Assembly: GCF_014189535.1 (NCBI RefSeq)
Contig: NZ_CP050307.1
Location: forward strand, 1,054,001-1,118,000
Origin: Rhizobium lusitanum
Lineage (GTDB): Bacteria > Pseudomonadota > Alphaproteobacteria > Rhizobiales > Rhizobiaceae
Length of the DNA stretch: 64,000 nucleotides
Reading direction: 5' to 3'
The position numbers were made by a program, and so were the translations under genes. The notes under the pieces are model-generated. The model did no database searches. It worked only from the letters and a program-made list of their open reading frames with translations, and was not told where the DNA came from. Of the stretch, positions 8,588 through 16,554 are shown one piece after another (within the stretch, counting starts at the first letter, position 1; every line of letters begins with the position of its first letter).

Positions 8588-9637
8588 CTAGGCAGGAGGA
8601 ATTTGCCGCAAACTAGGGACGTCCGATGACGCACGTATGACAAGTTCCGGCGGAACAAGTCGCATTGGCCGCGTGGCAGCGCGAACCTCCGGCGAAAGCC
8701 CCACCAGCTCGACAAGCAGATCGAGCGAAGCTTCGCAAAGACGATCGGTCGGCTGCGCCACCGTCGTCAGGGGCGGCGACCAGTAGGCGGTGTCGGGGAC
8801 ATTGTCATAGCCGACGACGGATACATCGCCTGGAATTGTCAGCCCCATATCCCGCAGCGACGCCACGACCTCGATCGCAAGCCCGTCGCTTCCGCAAATC
8901 AAAGCAGTTGGCCCTGTAAAAGGCGACGCCAATTGCTGACGAAACGCCTCGCGATCCGCCTCCCCTCTTTCAAAGGAAATGACACCACCCTCGATCGCGC
9001 CAGCACTTTCACTGACCATCTCCCCGAAAATCGTTCGGCGATCACGAAGAGCGCTTCGACTCTCGCGATAGACAAAGGAGATGCGGCGGTGTCCGAGCGC
9101 AACCAGATGATCGAACAGCAAACCCATGCCGAGCCGTTCATCGGTCAAGACCGCCGGTTTCGATCCGGTGAGACCACCGCAAAGCGTCACATGCGCCTTG
9201 CCCATCCGGTCGAGATGATCGCACAGAGCTTCATGGCCCGGCAGGTCGGTGACCATGACGACGCCGTCAAAAAAGTCGTCCTGAAACAAACGCAGTTGCC
9301 CCGCGACATCACCGGCATCAGCCTTCGCCTGCGCGACCAGCAGCTCCATCCCCCGCCTCTGCGCGGCCGCCTGCAGGCAGCTAGTCAGATGCGGCTGGTA
9401 GTGACCCGAGAGGCTGCCGACAATGGCGCCGAATACGCCCGTGCGGTGAGTTCTGAGCGAGGTGGCCAGCCGGTTGACGACATAGCCGACCTCGCGCGCC
9501 GTCGCCCTGACCCGCTCCTGCGTTTCCAGGCTGATACGGGCATCCGTGCGGTCGTTCAGGACGCGCGACACCGTCGCAGCCGAAACCCCGGCCAGCCGCG
9601 CCACGTCCATGATTCCTATTCTCGCCGGTGTCTTCAC
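8588..9637 (-). CDS. LacI-family transcriptional regulator
   Basis: 349-aa repressor-type regulator. The N-terminal LacI helix-turn-helix reads IMDVARLAGVSAATVSRVLN, followed by the hinge and a periplasmic-binding-like sensor domain with the usual SVVGYDNVPDTAYWSPPLTT near the C-terminus. The start is GTG at 9637 with GGGGGAG just upstream. It is the first gene of the minus-strand block leading into the solute-binding protein and importer, so it most likely controls that operon and itself in response to the imported compound. Confidence 0.9.
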   Translation of the reverse strand: MKTPARIGIMDVARLAGVSAATVSRVLNDRTDARISLETQERVRATAREVGYVVNRLATSLRTHRTGVFGAIVGSLSGHYQPHLTSCLQAAAQRRGMELLVAQAKADAGDVAGQLRLFQDDFFDGVVMVTDLPGHEALCDHLDRMGKAHVTLCGGLTGSKPAVLTDERLGMGLLFDHLVALGHRRISFVYRESRSALRDRRTIFGEMVSESAGAIEGGVISFERGEADREAFRQQLASPFTGPTALICGSDGLAIEVVASLRDMGLTIPGDVSVVGYDNVPDTAYWSPPLTTVAQPTDRLCEASLDLLVELVGLSPEVRAATRPMRLVPPELVIRASSDVPSLRQIPPA

Positions 9638-9855
9638 ATCTCCCCCAAAGCACTCGTCCGCTGCGCGGCGACAATGGCGAAACGCCGCCGCCAGGGCAAG
9701 CCGCCCACCCCGTAATCAAGCTGCGCGCGCATTCACGTCACGCGCTTATGCCGATCTGGAACATCAGTTTCACCGGATTTCTGCCGCACGACTACACGTC
9801 CTCGCATTGCCAAGCAGGAGAACCCCGGTCTAGCTAGGGCGGATCAATTTAGTGC

Positions 9856-9876
9856 GTAATAAGCATTTGTTATTAC
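9856..9876. promoter_or_regulatory. Perfect 7-bp inverted repeat upstream of GlcG/HbpS-like gene
   Basis: GTAATAA (9856-9862) and TTATTAC (9870-9876) flank a seven-base spacer, ending about 15 bases before the ATG at 9892 and just ahead of its AGGAG ribosome binding site. It could be an operator or a leader hairpin. No regulator can be assigned from sequence alone. Confidence 0.4.
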
Positions 9877-9891
9877 AGGAGCGACCAGTCC

Positions 9892-10311
9892 ATGTCCGTC
9901 ATACGCGAAACTTTGACCCTATCTCATTCTGGTGCCGTGCAGGCGCTTGTGGCCGCAATTGCACATGCCGAGAAAATCGGCGTTCCACAATGTATCTTCA
10001 TCGTCGACGCCAGCGGCGAGACCATCACCAGCATCCGGATGGACGGCGCGAAGTATCTGAGCATGCATACGGCCCGCGCCAAGGCGCGGACAGCTGCCTC
10101 AAGCAACGCGCCGACGGGCACTATGTCCTTCGAATTCGGCACGGCCGCCGGTATCGCGTCGCAAGGCGGCGTCACGCATCTGCCCGGCGGCTTGCCCATC
10201 CGCTTCGGTAGCCGGTTTGCCGGCGCCATTGGTGTGGGGTCCGGCACCGGGGATCAGGATTTCGAAGTCGCTCGCGCCGCCCTCGCGGCCATCGGAGCCG
10301 ACGCGGTTTAA
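9892..10311 (+). CDS. GlcG/HbpS-family (DUF336) heme-binding-like protein
   Basis: Small 139-aa cytoplasmic protein of the GlcG/HbpS fold. The family pattern is visible: AIAHAEKIGVPQCIFIVDASG near the start, the KARTAASSNAPTG helix, and the C-terminal GAIGVGSGTGDQDFEVARAAL. Members accompany glycolate, propanediol or other catabolic genes, or bind heme; the exact role is usually unknown. It has AGGAG spaced ten bases from its ATG. It stands alone on the plus strand, divergent from lacI, so no pathway can be assigned. Confidence 0.85.
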   Translation: MSVIRETLTLSHSGAVQALVAAIAHAEKIGVPQCIFIVDASGETITSIRMDGAKYLSMHTARAKARTAASSNAPTGTMSFEFGTAAGIASQGGVTHLPGGLPIRFGSRFAGAIGVGSGTGDQDFEVARAALAAIGADAV

Positions 10312-10330
10312 AACGCCCCTCTCCACCGGA

Positions 10331-10356
10331 GCCTGCGTTGGGCGTCCGGCGCAGGC
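10331..10356. terminator. GC-rich hairpin between convergent genes
   Basis: GCCTGCG (10331-10337) pairs with CGCAGGC (10350-10356) in the short gap between the convergent GlcG/HbpS-like and DUF922 genes. There is no T-run on either side, so a terminator role is only possible. Confidence 0.3.
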
Positions 10357-10384
10357 GCTACCGTATCCATGGCGGCGGCGGCTT

Positions 10385-10999
10385 CTACTGCTCTCTCACC
10401 AGTTTCAACACAAGCTGCTGGAGATTGCCGCCGTCGCTGAATTCGACCTTGTCGAAGTCGCTGTTTCGCTGCCGCTCGCTTTTGGAAATCTCACCAAGCC
10501 GCTTCGTCAGCTCTACCCGGATCGTGCTGCATTTCGGGTCATTGGGCACGGAGAAACCGACGCTAATCGCTTCGATTTCCTTGACCATGTCCTTGATGAA
10601 CCCACCATGCACACGCTCATGCGCTTCGACGCCGGCAATGAAGTGCTGCCAGCTCCTGCGGGTCGCACCAGTCAGCTGCGCAGAGGGTTTCGGCAATGTG
10701 TAGGTGATGATCAGCTTCGGTATGTTGACAGTGATCATGCAAGCGCCGTCCGGCTGCGGCTCGTATTTCCGCGTCCAGGTCAGCTTGAAATCGGTATGGG
10801 CAATTGCCCTCGTTTTACCGCCGAGGAATGGGCCGCGCTCCCCAATCGAGTCATAGAGTTCCGCGCCGGATTTGCCCGCGATGGCATAGGTCTGCACCTT
10901 TTCAACCGCTTGCCATTCCGCCTGGGCGACCATTGGAAACGAGGCTACGCTGCTCGCCAGCACACAAAGTCGAACGCCTGTCCTCACGAAAATCCCCAC
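10385..10999 (-). CDS. Secreted DUF922-type protein with HExxH motif
   Basis: 204-aa exported protein. A GTG start at 10999 (AAGG upstream) gives an N-terminal signal-like stretch ending MVAQAEW, so export to the periplasm is expected. The central part contains VEAHERVHGGF (residues about 136-146), a zincin-type HExxH, which agrees with DUF922, a family predicted to be zinc-dependent proteases. The context is uninformative: recX follows upstream, with a convergent gene on the other side. Proteolytic activity is not established for the family as far as I know. Confidence 0.75.
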   Translation of the reverse strand: MGIFVRTGVRLCVLASSVASFPMVAQAEWQAVEKVQTYAIAGKSGAELYDSIGERGPFLGGKTRAIAHTDFKLTWTRKYEPQPDGACMITVNIPKLIITYTLPKPSAQLTGATRRSWQHFIAGVEAHERVHGGFIKDMVKEIEAISVGFSVPNDPKCSTIRVELTKRLGEISKSERQRNSDFDKVEFSDGGNLQQLVLKLVREQ

Positions 11000-11064
11000 C
11001 GAGCCAATACCTTACGACGGTGAACTTAACCGTCATGAGCTTCGCGTTCAATGATCGACCGCAC

Positions 11065-11607
11065 TCAAGAGGTAGTCGAGGAGCTCAGGAATTCCTCCGC
11101 GTCCTCCCGGCTCATATCGAAAACCGTCTTGCCGATCCCGAAACTGAATCCGTTGCGAGCGAAGGCCGACAATTCCTTCGCCTTCCGCTTCTCATCGAGA
11201 TCGCCGCGACGGAATGGCCCGAAGCCGCGCTTTCGCGCAAAGATGACCGCTGCGCGCGCATCGTCCGCTCCGTCCAGCGCCGCAATGACCGTTTCGCTGT
11301 CTATCCCCTTCGAGGAAAGCTTGAAGGCAATGGCCTTCTTCGATTTGCCGGAGCGCACGGCCGAGCGCGTGCTGATCTCGGCATAGGTGACATCGTTGAG
11401 CGCATTCTGGTCGTAGGCAAACTTGACCGCATAATCCGCGACGGCCTTGATCTGCTCGTCGCTGATGTCTTCGAACTTCTGCTTCGCCTTTTTGGTGATC
11501 GCGTCGAACAATTGCTTTTCGGTCATCATCTTGCGTTCAAGACGATAGATCGTCGAGTTGCGTGCCCAGGACAGCATTCGGGGTGTTGGTATCGGAGTTT
11601 CGTCCAT
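11065..11607 (-). CDS. recX: Regulatory protein RecX
   Basis: 180-aa modulator of RecA: RecX proteins bind RecA filaments and limit recombinase activity. The three-helix repeats are visible, e.g. RLERKMMTEKQLFDAITKKA, DISDEQIKAVADYAVKF and RSGKSKKAIAFKLSSKGID. As in other alphaproteobacteria it is not adjacent to recA and stands as a single gene between a DUF922 gene and an FCD regulator. The N-terminal start at 11607 fits the family, which begins with a short segment ahead of MLSWARNSTIYRLE. Confidence 0.85.
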   Translation of the reverse strand: MDETPIPTPRMLSWARNSTIYRLERKMMTEKQLFDAITKKAKQKFEDISDEQIKAVADYAVKFAYDQNALNDVTYAEISTRSAVRSGKSKKAIAFKLSSKGIDSETVIAALDGADDARAAVIFARKRGFGPFRRGDLDEKRKAKELSAFARNGFSFGIGKTVFDMSREDAEEFLSSSTTS

Positions 11608-11692
11608 GGCTGAGAGATATTCGCGGATCGATGAGGCGAAGATTCGGAGTCCGCGATTGTTACGTCACGCTCTCCACTTGCGCAATGCGCCG

Positions 11693-12370
11693 CTATTCCG
11701 CGAAGAAATCCGCATTCTCGGCGGCGATGCGCTCGATAGCGGCAAAGGCGGTGCGCAGATGCGCCTGCATCACCTTGGTGGCGCCTTCGGGATCGCCCGC
11801 GACCACGCGATTGACCAGATCCTCATGCTGGCGAAAGATCATCTCCAGCCAATCGATCCGCTCGAGTGAAAGATAGCGAAGACGGTCGAGCGAAACCTTT
11901 GCCGAGGCGATCATACCCCAGACATGGGGATGTCCGGCGATTTCCATCAGTGCGCGGTGCATCGCCTCGTCCGACAGAAAAAAGCCGATATGGTCGCCCT
12001 TGCCGATCAGCCGGCGCTGATCTTCCAGAAACCGATGCAGCCGGGATTCCTTGTCTGTAACGGACGATGTGGCGGCCTCGGCGACGGCGCTGCATTCCAG
12101 CATTTCGCGCACAAACTGTGCGTCACGAACCGCGCTGATCTCGATGGGCGCGACATAGGTGCCGACCTGCGGCACCACCACCAAAAAGCCTGCGTCAGCA
12201 AGCCTTTGAAACACTTGGCGAACGGGCGTCCGGCTCAACCCCACCTCGTCGGCAATCTTCGTTTCCGAAATCGCCGCGCCCGGTCTGAGCTCACCGGTCA
12301 GAATCCGCATATAGAGGACGTCGTAGAGGTCCTTAATGCTCATGCGGGGGCGGATTGGGGATACGGTCAT
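11693..12370 (-). CDS. GntR-family FCD regulator of adjacent importer
   Basis: 225-aa regulator. The winged helix (ISETKIADEVGLSRTPVRQ) is followed by an FCD sensor domain with QFVREMLECSAVAEAA and a metal-ligand His set in the helices (HRALMEIAGHPH). It is the last gene of the dehydrogenase-importer block, four bases after the ATPase gene, so it is probably cotranscribed. It resembles the FCD regulator at 19312, suggesting a recent duplication. The inverted repeat near 16488 is the best candidate for its operator. Confidence 0.88.
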   Translation of the reverse strand: MTVSPIRPRMSIKDLYDVLYMRILTGELRPGAAISETKIADEVGLSRTPVRQVFQRLADAGFLVVVPQVGTYVAPIEISAVRDAQFVREMLECSAVAEAATSSVTDKESRLHRFLEDQRRLIGKGDHIGFFLSDEAMHRALMEIAGHPHVWGMIASAKVSLDRLRYLSLERIDWLEMIFRQHEDLVNRVVAGDPEGATKVMQAHLRTAFAAIERIAAENADFFAE

Positions 12371-12374
12371 CGGT

Positions 12375-13124
12375 TCAATGCGCCTCTGCTGTGATGGTGC
12401 TGAGGAAGCGCCGCGCCCGTTCGCTGCCTGGATTGGCGATCAGCGCGCGAGGCTCCCGGTCTTCCACGATCTTGCCTTCGTCCATGAAGATCATTCGCGT
12501 GCCGACATCGGCGGCGAAGCGAATTTCATGCGTGACGACTAGCATTGTGCGACCCTCGCGAGCAAGATCGCGCATGACGCCGAGTACTTCGCCTACGGTT
12601 TCCGGGTCGAGCGCCGAGGTTGGCTCATCGAAGAGCAGGATATGCGGCTCGGCGCAAAGTGCACGCGCGATCGCCACGCGCTGCTGCTCACCGCCCGACA
12701 TCTGCGCCGGGTAGGCATTCATCCGGTGGGATAGACGCACCCGCTCAAACAGCGCTTTTGCCCGTGCTTCCACCGTCTTCCGGTCCTGCTTGTGCACGAC
12801 GACCGAGGCGAGCACGACATTTTCCAACGCCGTCAGATGCGGATAGAGATTGAAGTGCTGAAAGATCATGCCGATGCGACGACGAACAGCCGTTATCGCC
12901 CCGCGTTCATGCGCCAGAACCGGCTTGCCTTCGAAGCGGAGCTCCCCGCCCTGGATATCTTCAAGCCCGTTGACGCAACGCAGCAGCGTCGATTTGCCCG
13001 TGCCGGAGGGGCCGATAAAGCAGACGATCTCACCCGGCTGCACCTGCATCGAAATACCGTCGAGAATGGTGCGCTTTCCGAACCGCTTCACCACGCCGTC
13101 AAATTCCAGGACTGCCTGCGTCAT
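12375..13124 (-). CDS. Polar amino-acid-type ABC transporter ATP-binding protein
   Basis: 249-aa ATPase of the GlnQ/HisP subclass. Walker A is FIGPSGTGKSTLLRCVNGLE, the signature is MSGGEQQRVAIARAL, Walker B is LLFDEPTSALDPETVGEVL, and the switch His is in VVTHEIRFA. The EALVDE-type C-terminal phrase FMDEGKIVEDREPRALIANP is typical of amino-acid importers. It overlaps the upstream permease by four bases. Paired with two small permeases and a family-3 binding protein, it makes a complete importer. Confidence 0.93.
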   Translation of the reverse strand: MTQAVLEFDGVVKRFGKRTILDGISMQVQPGEIVCFIGPSGTGKSTLLRCVNGLEDIQGGELRFEGKPVLAHERGAITAVRRRIGMIFQHFNLYPHLTALENVVLASVVVHKQDRKTVEARAKALFERVRLSHRMNAYPAQMSGGEQQRVAIARALCAEPHILLFDEPTSALDPETVGEVLGVMRDLAREGRTMLVVTHEIRFAADVGTRMIFMDEGKIVEDREPRALIANPGSERARRFLSTITAEAH

Positions 13125-13798
13125 TGTCCGCCTCCCGCGAGCAAGGGCTTCGTTCCGACGTTGTAGCGCCGCTCAAGCACGCCTCCCGCCAACGAAATTC
13201 CATAGTTGATGAGGAAATAAAGGACGCCGAGCATCAATAGTGGCGCGAAGCCTCCGCCGGTACTTTCGCGCACCAGAAGACCGGTCTTGGTCAATTCGAC
13301 ATAGCCGATGATCGAGGCAAGCGAGGATTCCTTCAGCGTTGTGACATAGACACCGACCGAAGGCGGCAGCACGACCCGCAGCGCCTGCGGCCCGACGACA
13401 TGTCGCATCGTCTGGCCAAAGGTCATGCCGGACGATTGCGCCGCTTCCCATTGACCGCGCCCGACGCTTTCAATCCCGGCGCGCATGACCTCCGACATCG
13501 TGGCAGTCGCGTGAAGCGCCAGTGCAAGGGTCGCGGCCGTGAAGGTCGAGATATCGATGCCGAACATCACCGGCAGTCCGAAATAGGCGAAGAACAGCAC
13601 GATCAGGATCGGGATGGACCGGAAGAATTCGACGAAGATCAGCGCGAGTATTCTCAACGGCAGCCAGCGGGATGTTCGCGCCAGCGCCACGAGGCCACCG
13701 GCGACGGCACCAATCATCAGCGCCAGCCACGACAACCAGATCGTCAGTGCAGCCGCCTTCAGGAACAATGGCAGATAGGAAAACAGATCGTGGTTCAT
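13121..13798 (-). CDS. Polar amino-acid-type ABC transporter permease
   Basis: 225-aa membrane subunit of HisM/GlnP type. It has about five helices with the family phrases LIFVEFFRSIPILIVLFFAY near residue 60, VMRAGIESVGRGQWEAAQS-type cytoplasmic loop (EAA motif), and VYVTTLKESSLASIIGYVEL. It overlaps both neighbours by four bases, which indicates tight translational coupling with the other permease and the ATPase. Confidence 0.92.
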   Translation of the reverse strand: MNHDLFSYLPLFLKAAALTIWLSWLALMIGAVAGGLVALARTSRWLPLRILALIFVEFFRSIPILIVLFFAYFGLPVMFGIDISTFTAATLALALHATATMSEVMRAGIESVGRGQWEAAQSSGMTFGQTMRHVVGPQALRVVLPPSVGVYVTTLKESSLASIIGYVELTKTGLLVRESTGGGFAPLLMLGVLYFLINYGISLAGGVLERRYNVGTKPLLAGGGQ

Positions 13799-14469
13799 CG
13801 GCGCACACCATTATCCCTGAAGAGCATCCAGCCAATCGCGAGCCGAATGAGGTTTACCGTCTGGCAGAGAACCAGGTAGACGGCAGCAGCCACCAGGAGG
13901 GTCTCGAAGAAGCGGAAGGAGGTGGAACCGACCGTCTGCATCCACGAGGCTACATCCTCGACGGCAACCGCCGAAGCGAGCGAAGACGCAAGGATGACCG
14001 CGATCACCTGATTGCCCAGCGGTGCGTAGATGACCCGAAAGACCTGCGGCAGGATGATATGCCGGTAGGTCTGCACAGGGTTGAACCCTTGCGCCCGTGC
14101 CGCTTCGAACTGACCGTGGGCGATGGCGACAAGCCCGGCGCGGATGATCTCGGCCATATAGCCGGCGCTGTTCAGCGTCAGTCCGATCAGGGCAGCCGCG
14201 AAGGAGGAGAAGCGCAACCCCATGGCGGGAAGCGCGAAATAGACGATGTAGAGAATGACGAGAAGCGGCGTATTCCGCATGACCTCGATATAGGCGACCG
14301 CCACAAAGCGCGTTAGCCGGCTCTGGCTCCGGCGCATGATCGCCAGTCCGCAGCCAATGATGACGCTGAGGATGATCGCCAGAATCGACAGGTATAGTGT
14401 CGTGTAGGCGGCATCCCAGAGCAGCGGCAGATATTCGCGAATGCTGCGAAACTGGAGCGTATAATGCAT
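13795..14469 (-). CDS. Polar amino-acid-type ABC transporter permease
   Basis: 224-aa partner permease of the same importer. Visible motifs are VAYIEVMRNTPLLVILYIVY, the EAA-type loop MAEIIRAGLVAIAHGQFEAA, and VYLVLCQTVNLIRLAIGWM at the C-terminus. It follows the binding-protein gene after 60 bases that include a weak GC hairpin (GCGGC/GCCGC, 14506-14519). Family assignment is secure; substrate is not determined by sequence. Confidence 0.92.
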   Translation of the reverse strand: MHYTLQFRSIREYLPLLWDAAYTTLYLSILAIILSVIIGCGLAIMRRSQSRLTRFVAVAYIEVMRNTPLLVILYIVYFALPAMGLRFSSFAAALIGLTLNSAGYMAEIIRAGLVAIAHGQFEAARAQGFNPVQTYRHIILPQVFRVIYAPLGNQVIAVILASSLASAVAVEDVASWMQTVGSTSFRFFETLLVAAAVYLVLCQTVNLIRLAIGWMLFRDNGVRR

Positions 14470-14529
14470 GGTCCTCTCCGCCTGATCTCGTCGCGGGGTG
14501 GTGGAGCGGCCGAAGCCGCCCCAGCCGGA

Positions 14530-15339
14530 TCAGTATTGCGCCTGTAACGACGGCTGATCGAAGCCGAACCACTTGTTGAACAGCGCCTTGTTGTCGCTGG
14601 AGGCGTTGAACTGGTCGACGAACAGATTGACGACCCGCAGCCAGTCGGCGTCGCCCGCGGGAACGCCGATGGCGATCTCGGCACGCGCCAGCGAACCGTC
14701 GACCTGGCGAAGCTTGCCGGCATTGTCGCTGATGGCCTTGCGGTTATAGAAATCGTCTTCCGCCATGGCATCGACCTGCCCGGACAAAAGGGCGCTGAGC
14801 TCATCAGCCTGTGTATTGAAGCGAACGATCTGGGCATTGGGCAGATGGGCCGGCACTGCCCGCTCCGCCGTACCGCCGCGTGAGATGGCAACCCGGATCT
14901 TGGCGGCATTGGCCTCTTCGATCGTCTTGTAGGGCGCGCTTTCCGACACGAGCAGCCGCATGTTGGTCACCACATAGGGGTTCGAAAAGGCAACCGATGT
15001 CGAGCGCTCGACGTTGCGGGTGAAATCGGCGATGGTCACGTCGACCTTGCCTGTCTGCAGCGAGGTCACACGGCTCGGAATATCGGTGACGACGAATTCC
15101 GGCTCGACCTTCAGGGCTGCCGCCAGCTTTTTCGCAATGTCGATGTCATAGCCGACAGGCACGCCGTCGGCGCCAACCGTCGAATAGGGCGGCAGGCTGC
15201 CGAGCACGGCAATGCGAAGCTTGCCGCTGGATAGAACCGACTGAAGAACGCTGCCGGATTCGGCATAAGCTGGCATGGAAATGGTCGCAGCGATGGCAAG
15301 ACCACCGAGAAGACCAAGAAATGCGCGTTTCAAGAACAT
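14530..15339 (-). CDS. Family-3 extracellular solute-binding protein
   Basis: 269-aa periplasmic binding protein from the ATG at 15339, which has GGGAGG upstream; a 21-codon longer frame is possible but unsupported. The signal peptide MFLKRAFLGLLGGLAIAATI ends near AYAES. The SBP_bac_3 core shows SVLSSGKLRIAVLGSLPPYS, GYDIDIAKKLAAALKVEPEF and TGKVDVTIADFTRNVERS. Although this class usually binds polar amino acids, the neighbouring sugar-acid genes leave open a carboxylate ligand. Transcribed 59 bases after the dehydrogenase gene. Confidence 0.9.
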   Translation of the reverse strand: MFLKRAFLGLLGGLAIAATISMPAYAESGSVLQSVLSSGKLRIAVLGSLPPYSTVGADGVPVGYDIDIAKKLAAALKVEPEFVVTDIPSRVTSLQTGKVDVTIADFTRNVERSTSVAFSNPYVVTNMRLLVSESAPYKTIEEANAAKIRVAISRGGTAERAVPAHLPNAQIVRFNTQADELSALLSGQVDAMAEDDFYNRKAISDNAGKLRQVDGSLARAEIAIGVPAGDADWLRVVNLFVDQFNASSDNKALFNKWFGFDQPSLQAQY

Positions 15340-15398
15340 GGATGTACCCTCCCAAGGTAACAAGAATGAATGCTTCCGCCGCACGAATGCGGTAACGG

Positions 15399-16421
15399 TC
15401 ATGCGTCGAAGGCGAGTTGGACTTTGAGCGTCTTCTCTGGGTGCCGTTCGATAAGCTCAAAGGCAGCCGCGGCATCGGCGGCGGCAAAGGTCTGCGTGAT
15501 CATGGCAGCCGGCTTGAGCGCGCCGCTTTCCAGCCAGCCGACCACCTCTGGAATGAAACGGCGGTTAAGGCGGGAGCCGACGAGGCTCAGTTCCTTGCGG
15601 ACGATTTCCTGCTGGCTGACATTGCAAGGAGCAGCCGAAAAGCCGAGCAATCCGATCCTGCCGGCTGGCGCCGCCACGCGGCAGGCCTCCTCCAGCAGCG
15701 CTGGGATGCCGGCACCGTCGATAACGACCGAAGGACCGAGCCCATCGAGCTCGCCGGCGACCATGTCCGCAACGGACATCTCCAGCGAGTTGAACGCGAT
15801 GTCAGCGCCGAATTCGCGGGCACGCTCGAGACGCTGATCATCAATGTCGGCAATGATGCAGCGCGCGCCCTTCATCTTGGCAACCTGCAACACGGTCAAA
15901 CCCACCGTGCCTGCGCCATAGATCAAGACCACGTCCTCTGGGCCACAGCCGGTGCGCGACAGCACGTTGGCGGCAACCGCCAGCGGCTCGGCAAGGGCGG
16001 CGATATCCAATCCGAGAGACGGCGAAACCTTTACCGCATTCTCCTCCGGCACCACGGCGACCGAGCGGAAGCCACCGTCGCGGTGCACACCGATCACCTG
16101 CAGATTGGCGCAGACATTCGAACGTCCGATACGGCAGGGATGGCACTTGCCACAGGAGATGACCGGATCGGCGACGACGCGGTCGCCGATCGCCAGACGC
16201 GAAACGCCGGCGCCGATCGCCTCCACTGTGCCGGCAAACTCATGACCGATGATACGGGGATAGACGACGAAGGGGTTCGAACCGTGCAGGATGTGGATGT
16301 CGGAGCCGCATATGCCAGCCCTGACAACCCGGATCGACACTTCGCCCGGCGCCAGTTCGGCAGAAGAATTATCGTCCTCCAGCGCCAGCCGATGAGGCGC
16401 GCGCACTGCTATCGCAACCAT
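15399..16421 (-). CDS. Zinc-dependent medium-chain dehydrogenase (sugar-acid/polyol type)
   Basis: 340-aa NAD(P)-dependent dehydrogenase; the ATG at 16421 has GGGAGGATA upstream. Zinc ligands and folds are visible: AGICGSDIHILHG, GHEFAGTVEAIG, a structural-zinc Cys set in CGKCHPCRIGRSNVC, and the Rossmann segment GAGTVGLTVLQVAK. The phrases NPFVVYPRIIGHE and VIGVHRDGGF recall E. coli LgoD (YjjN). With uxuB and uxuA upstream, a hexonate 5-dehydrogenase producing fructuronate or tagaturonate is plausible. L-threonine or sorbitol dehydrogenase activity cannot be excluded. Confidence 0.82.
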   Translation of the reverse strand: MVAIAVRAPHRLALEDDNSSAELAPGEVSIRVVRAGICGSDIHILHGSNPFVVYPRIIGHEFAGTVEAIGAGVSRLAIGDRVVADPVISCGKCHPCRIGRSNVCANLQVIGVHRDGGFRSVAVVPEENAVKVSPSLGLDIAALAEPLAVAANVLSRTGCGPEDVVLIYGAGTVGLTVLQVAKMKGARCIIADIDDQRLERAREFGADIAFNSLEMSVADMVAGELDGLGPSVVIDGAGIPALLEEACRVAAPAGRIGLLGFSAAPCNVSQQEIVRKELSLVGSRLNRRFIPEVVGWLESGALKPAAMITQTFAAADAAAAFELIERHPEKTLKVQLAFDA

Positions 16422-16485
16422 GTATCCTCCCTGCCCCAACCAACGAACCGACCTCTAAATGGATCGCCGCAATGAAGCTTGCATA

Positions 16486-16503
16486 CTTGTATCCAAGAAT
16501 ACA
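16486..16503. promoter_or_regulatory. Overlapping inverted repeats in dehydrogenase promoter region (FCD-type operator candidate)
   Basis: In the gap ahead of the dehydrogenase gene, CTTG-TATC-CAAG (16486-16497) overlaps TGTAT-N6-ATACA (16488-16503). The TTG-N4-CAA core matches sites near two other FCD regulators in the window (55169, 62379). The likely ligand is the operon's own FCD regulator at 11693-12370. Inferred from symmetry only. Confidence 0.5.
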
Positions 16504-16554
16504 GGAGGGCGCAAGATCAATTTTGCAAGAGATAACCAACCAGCAGGTTTGCTG

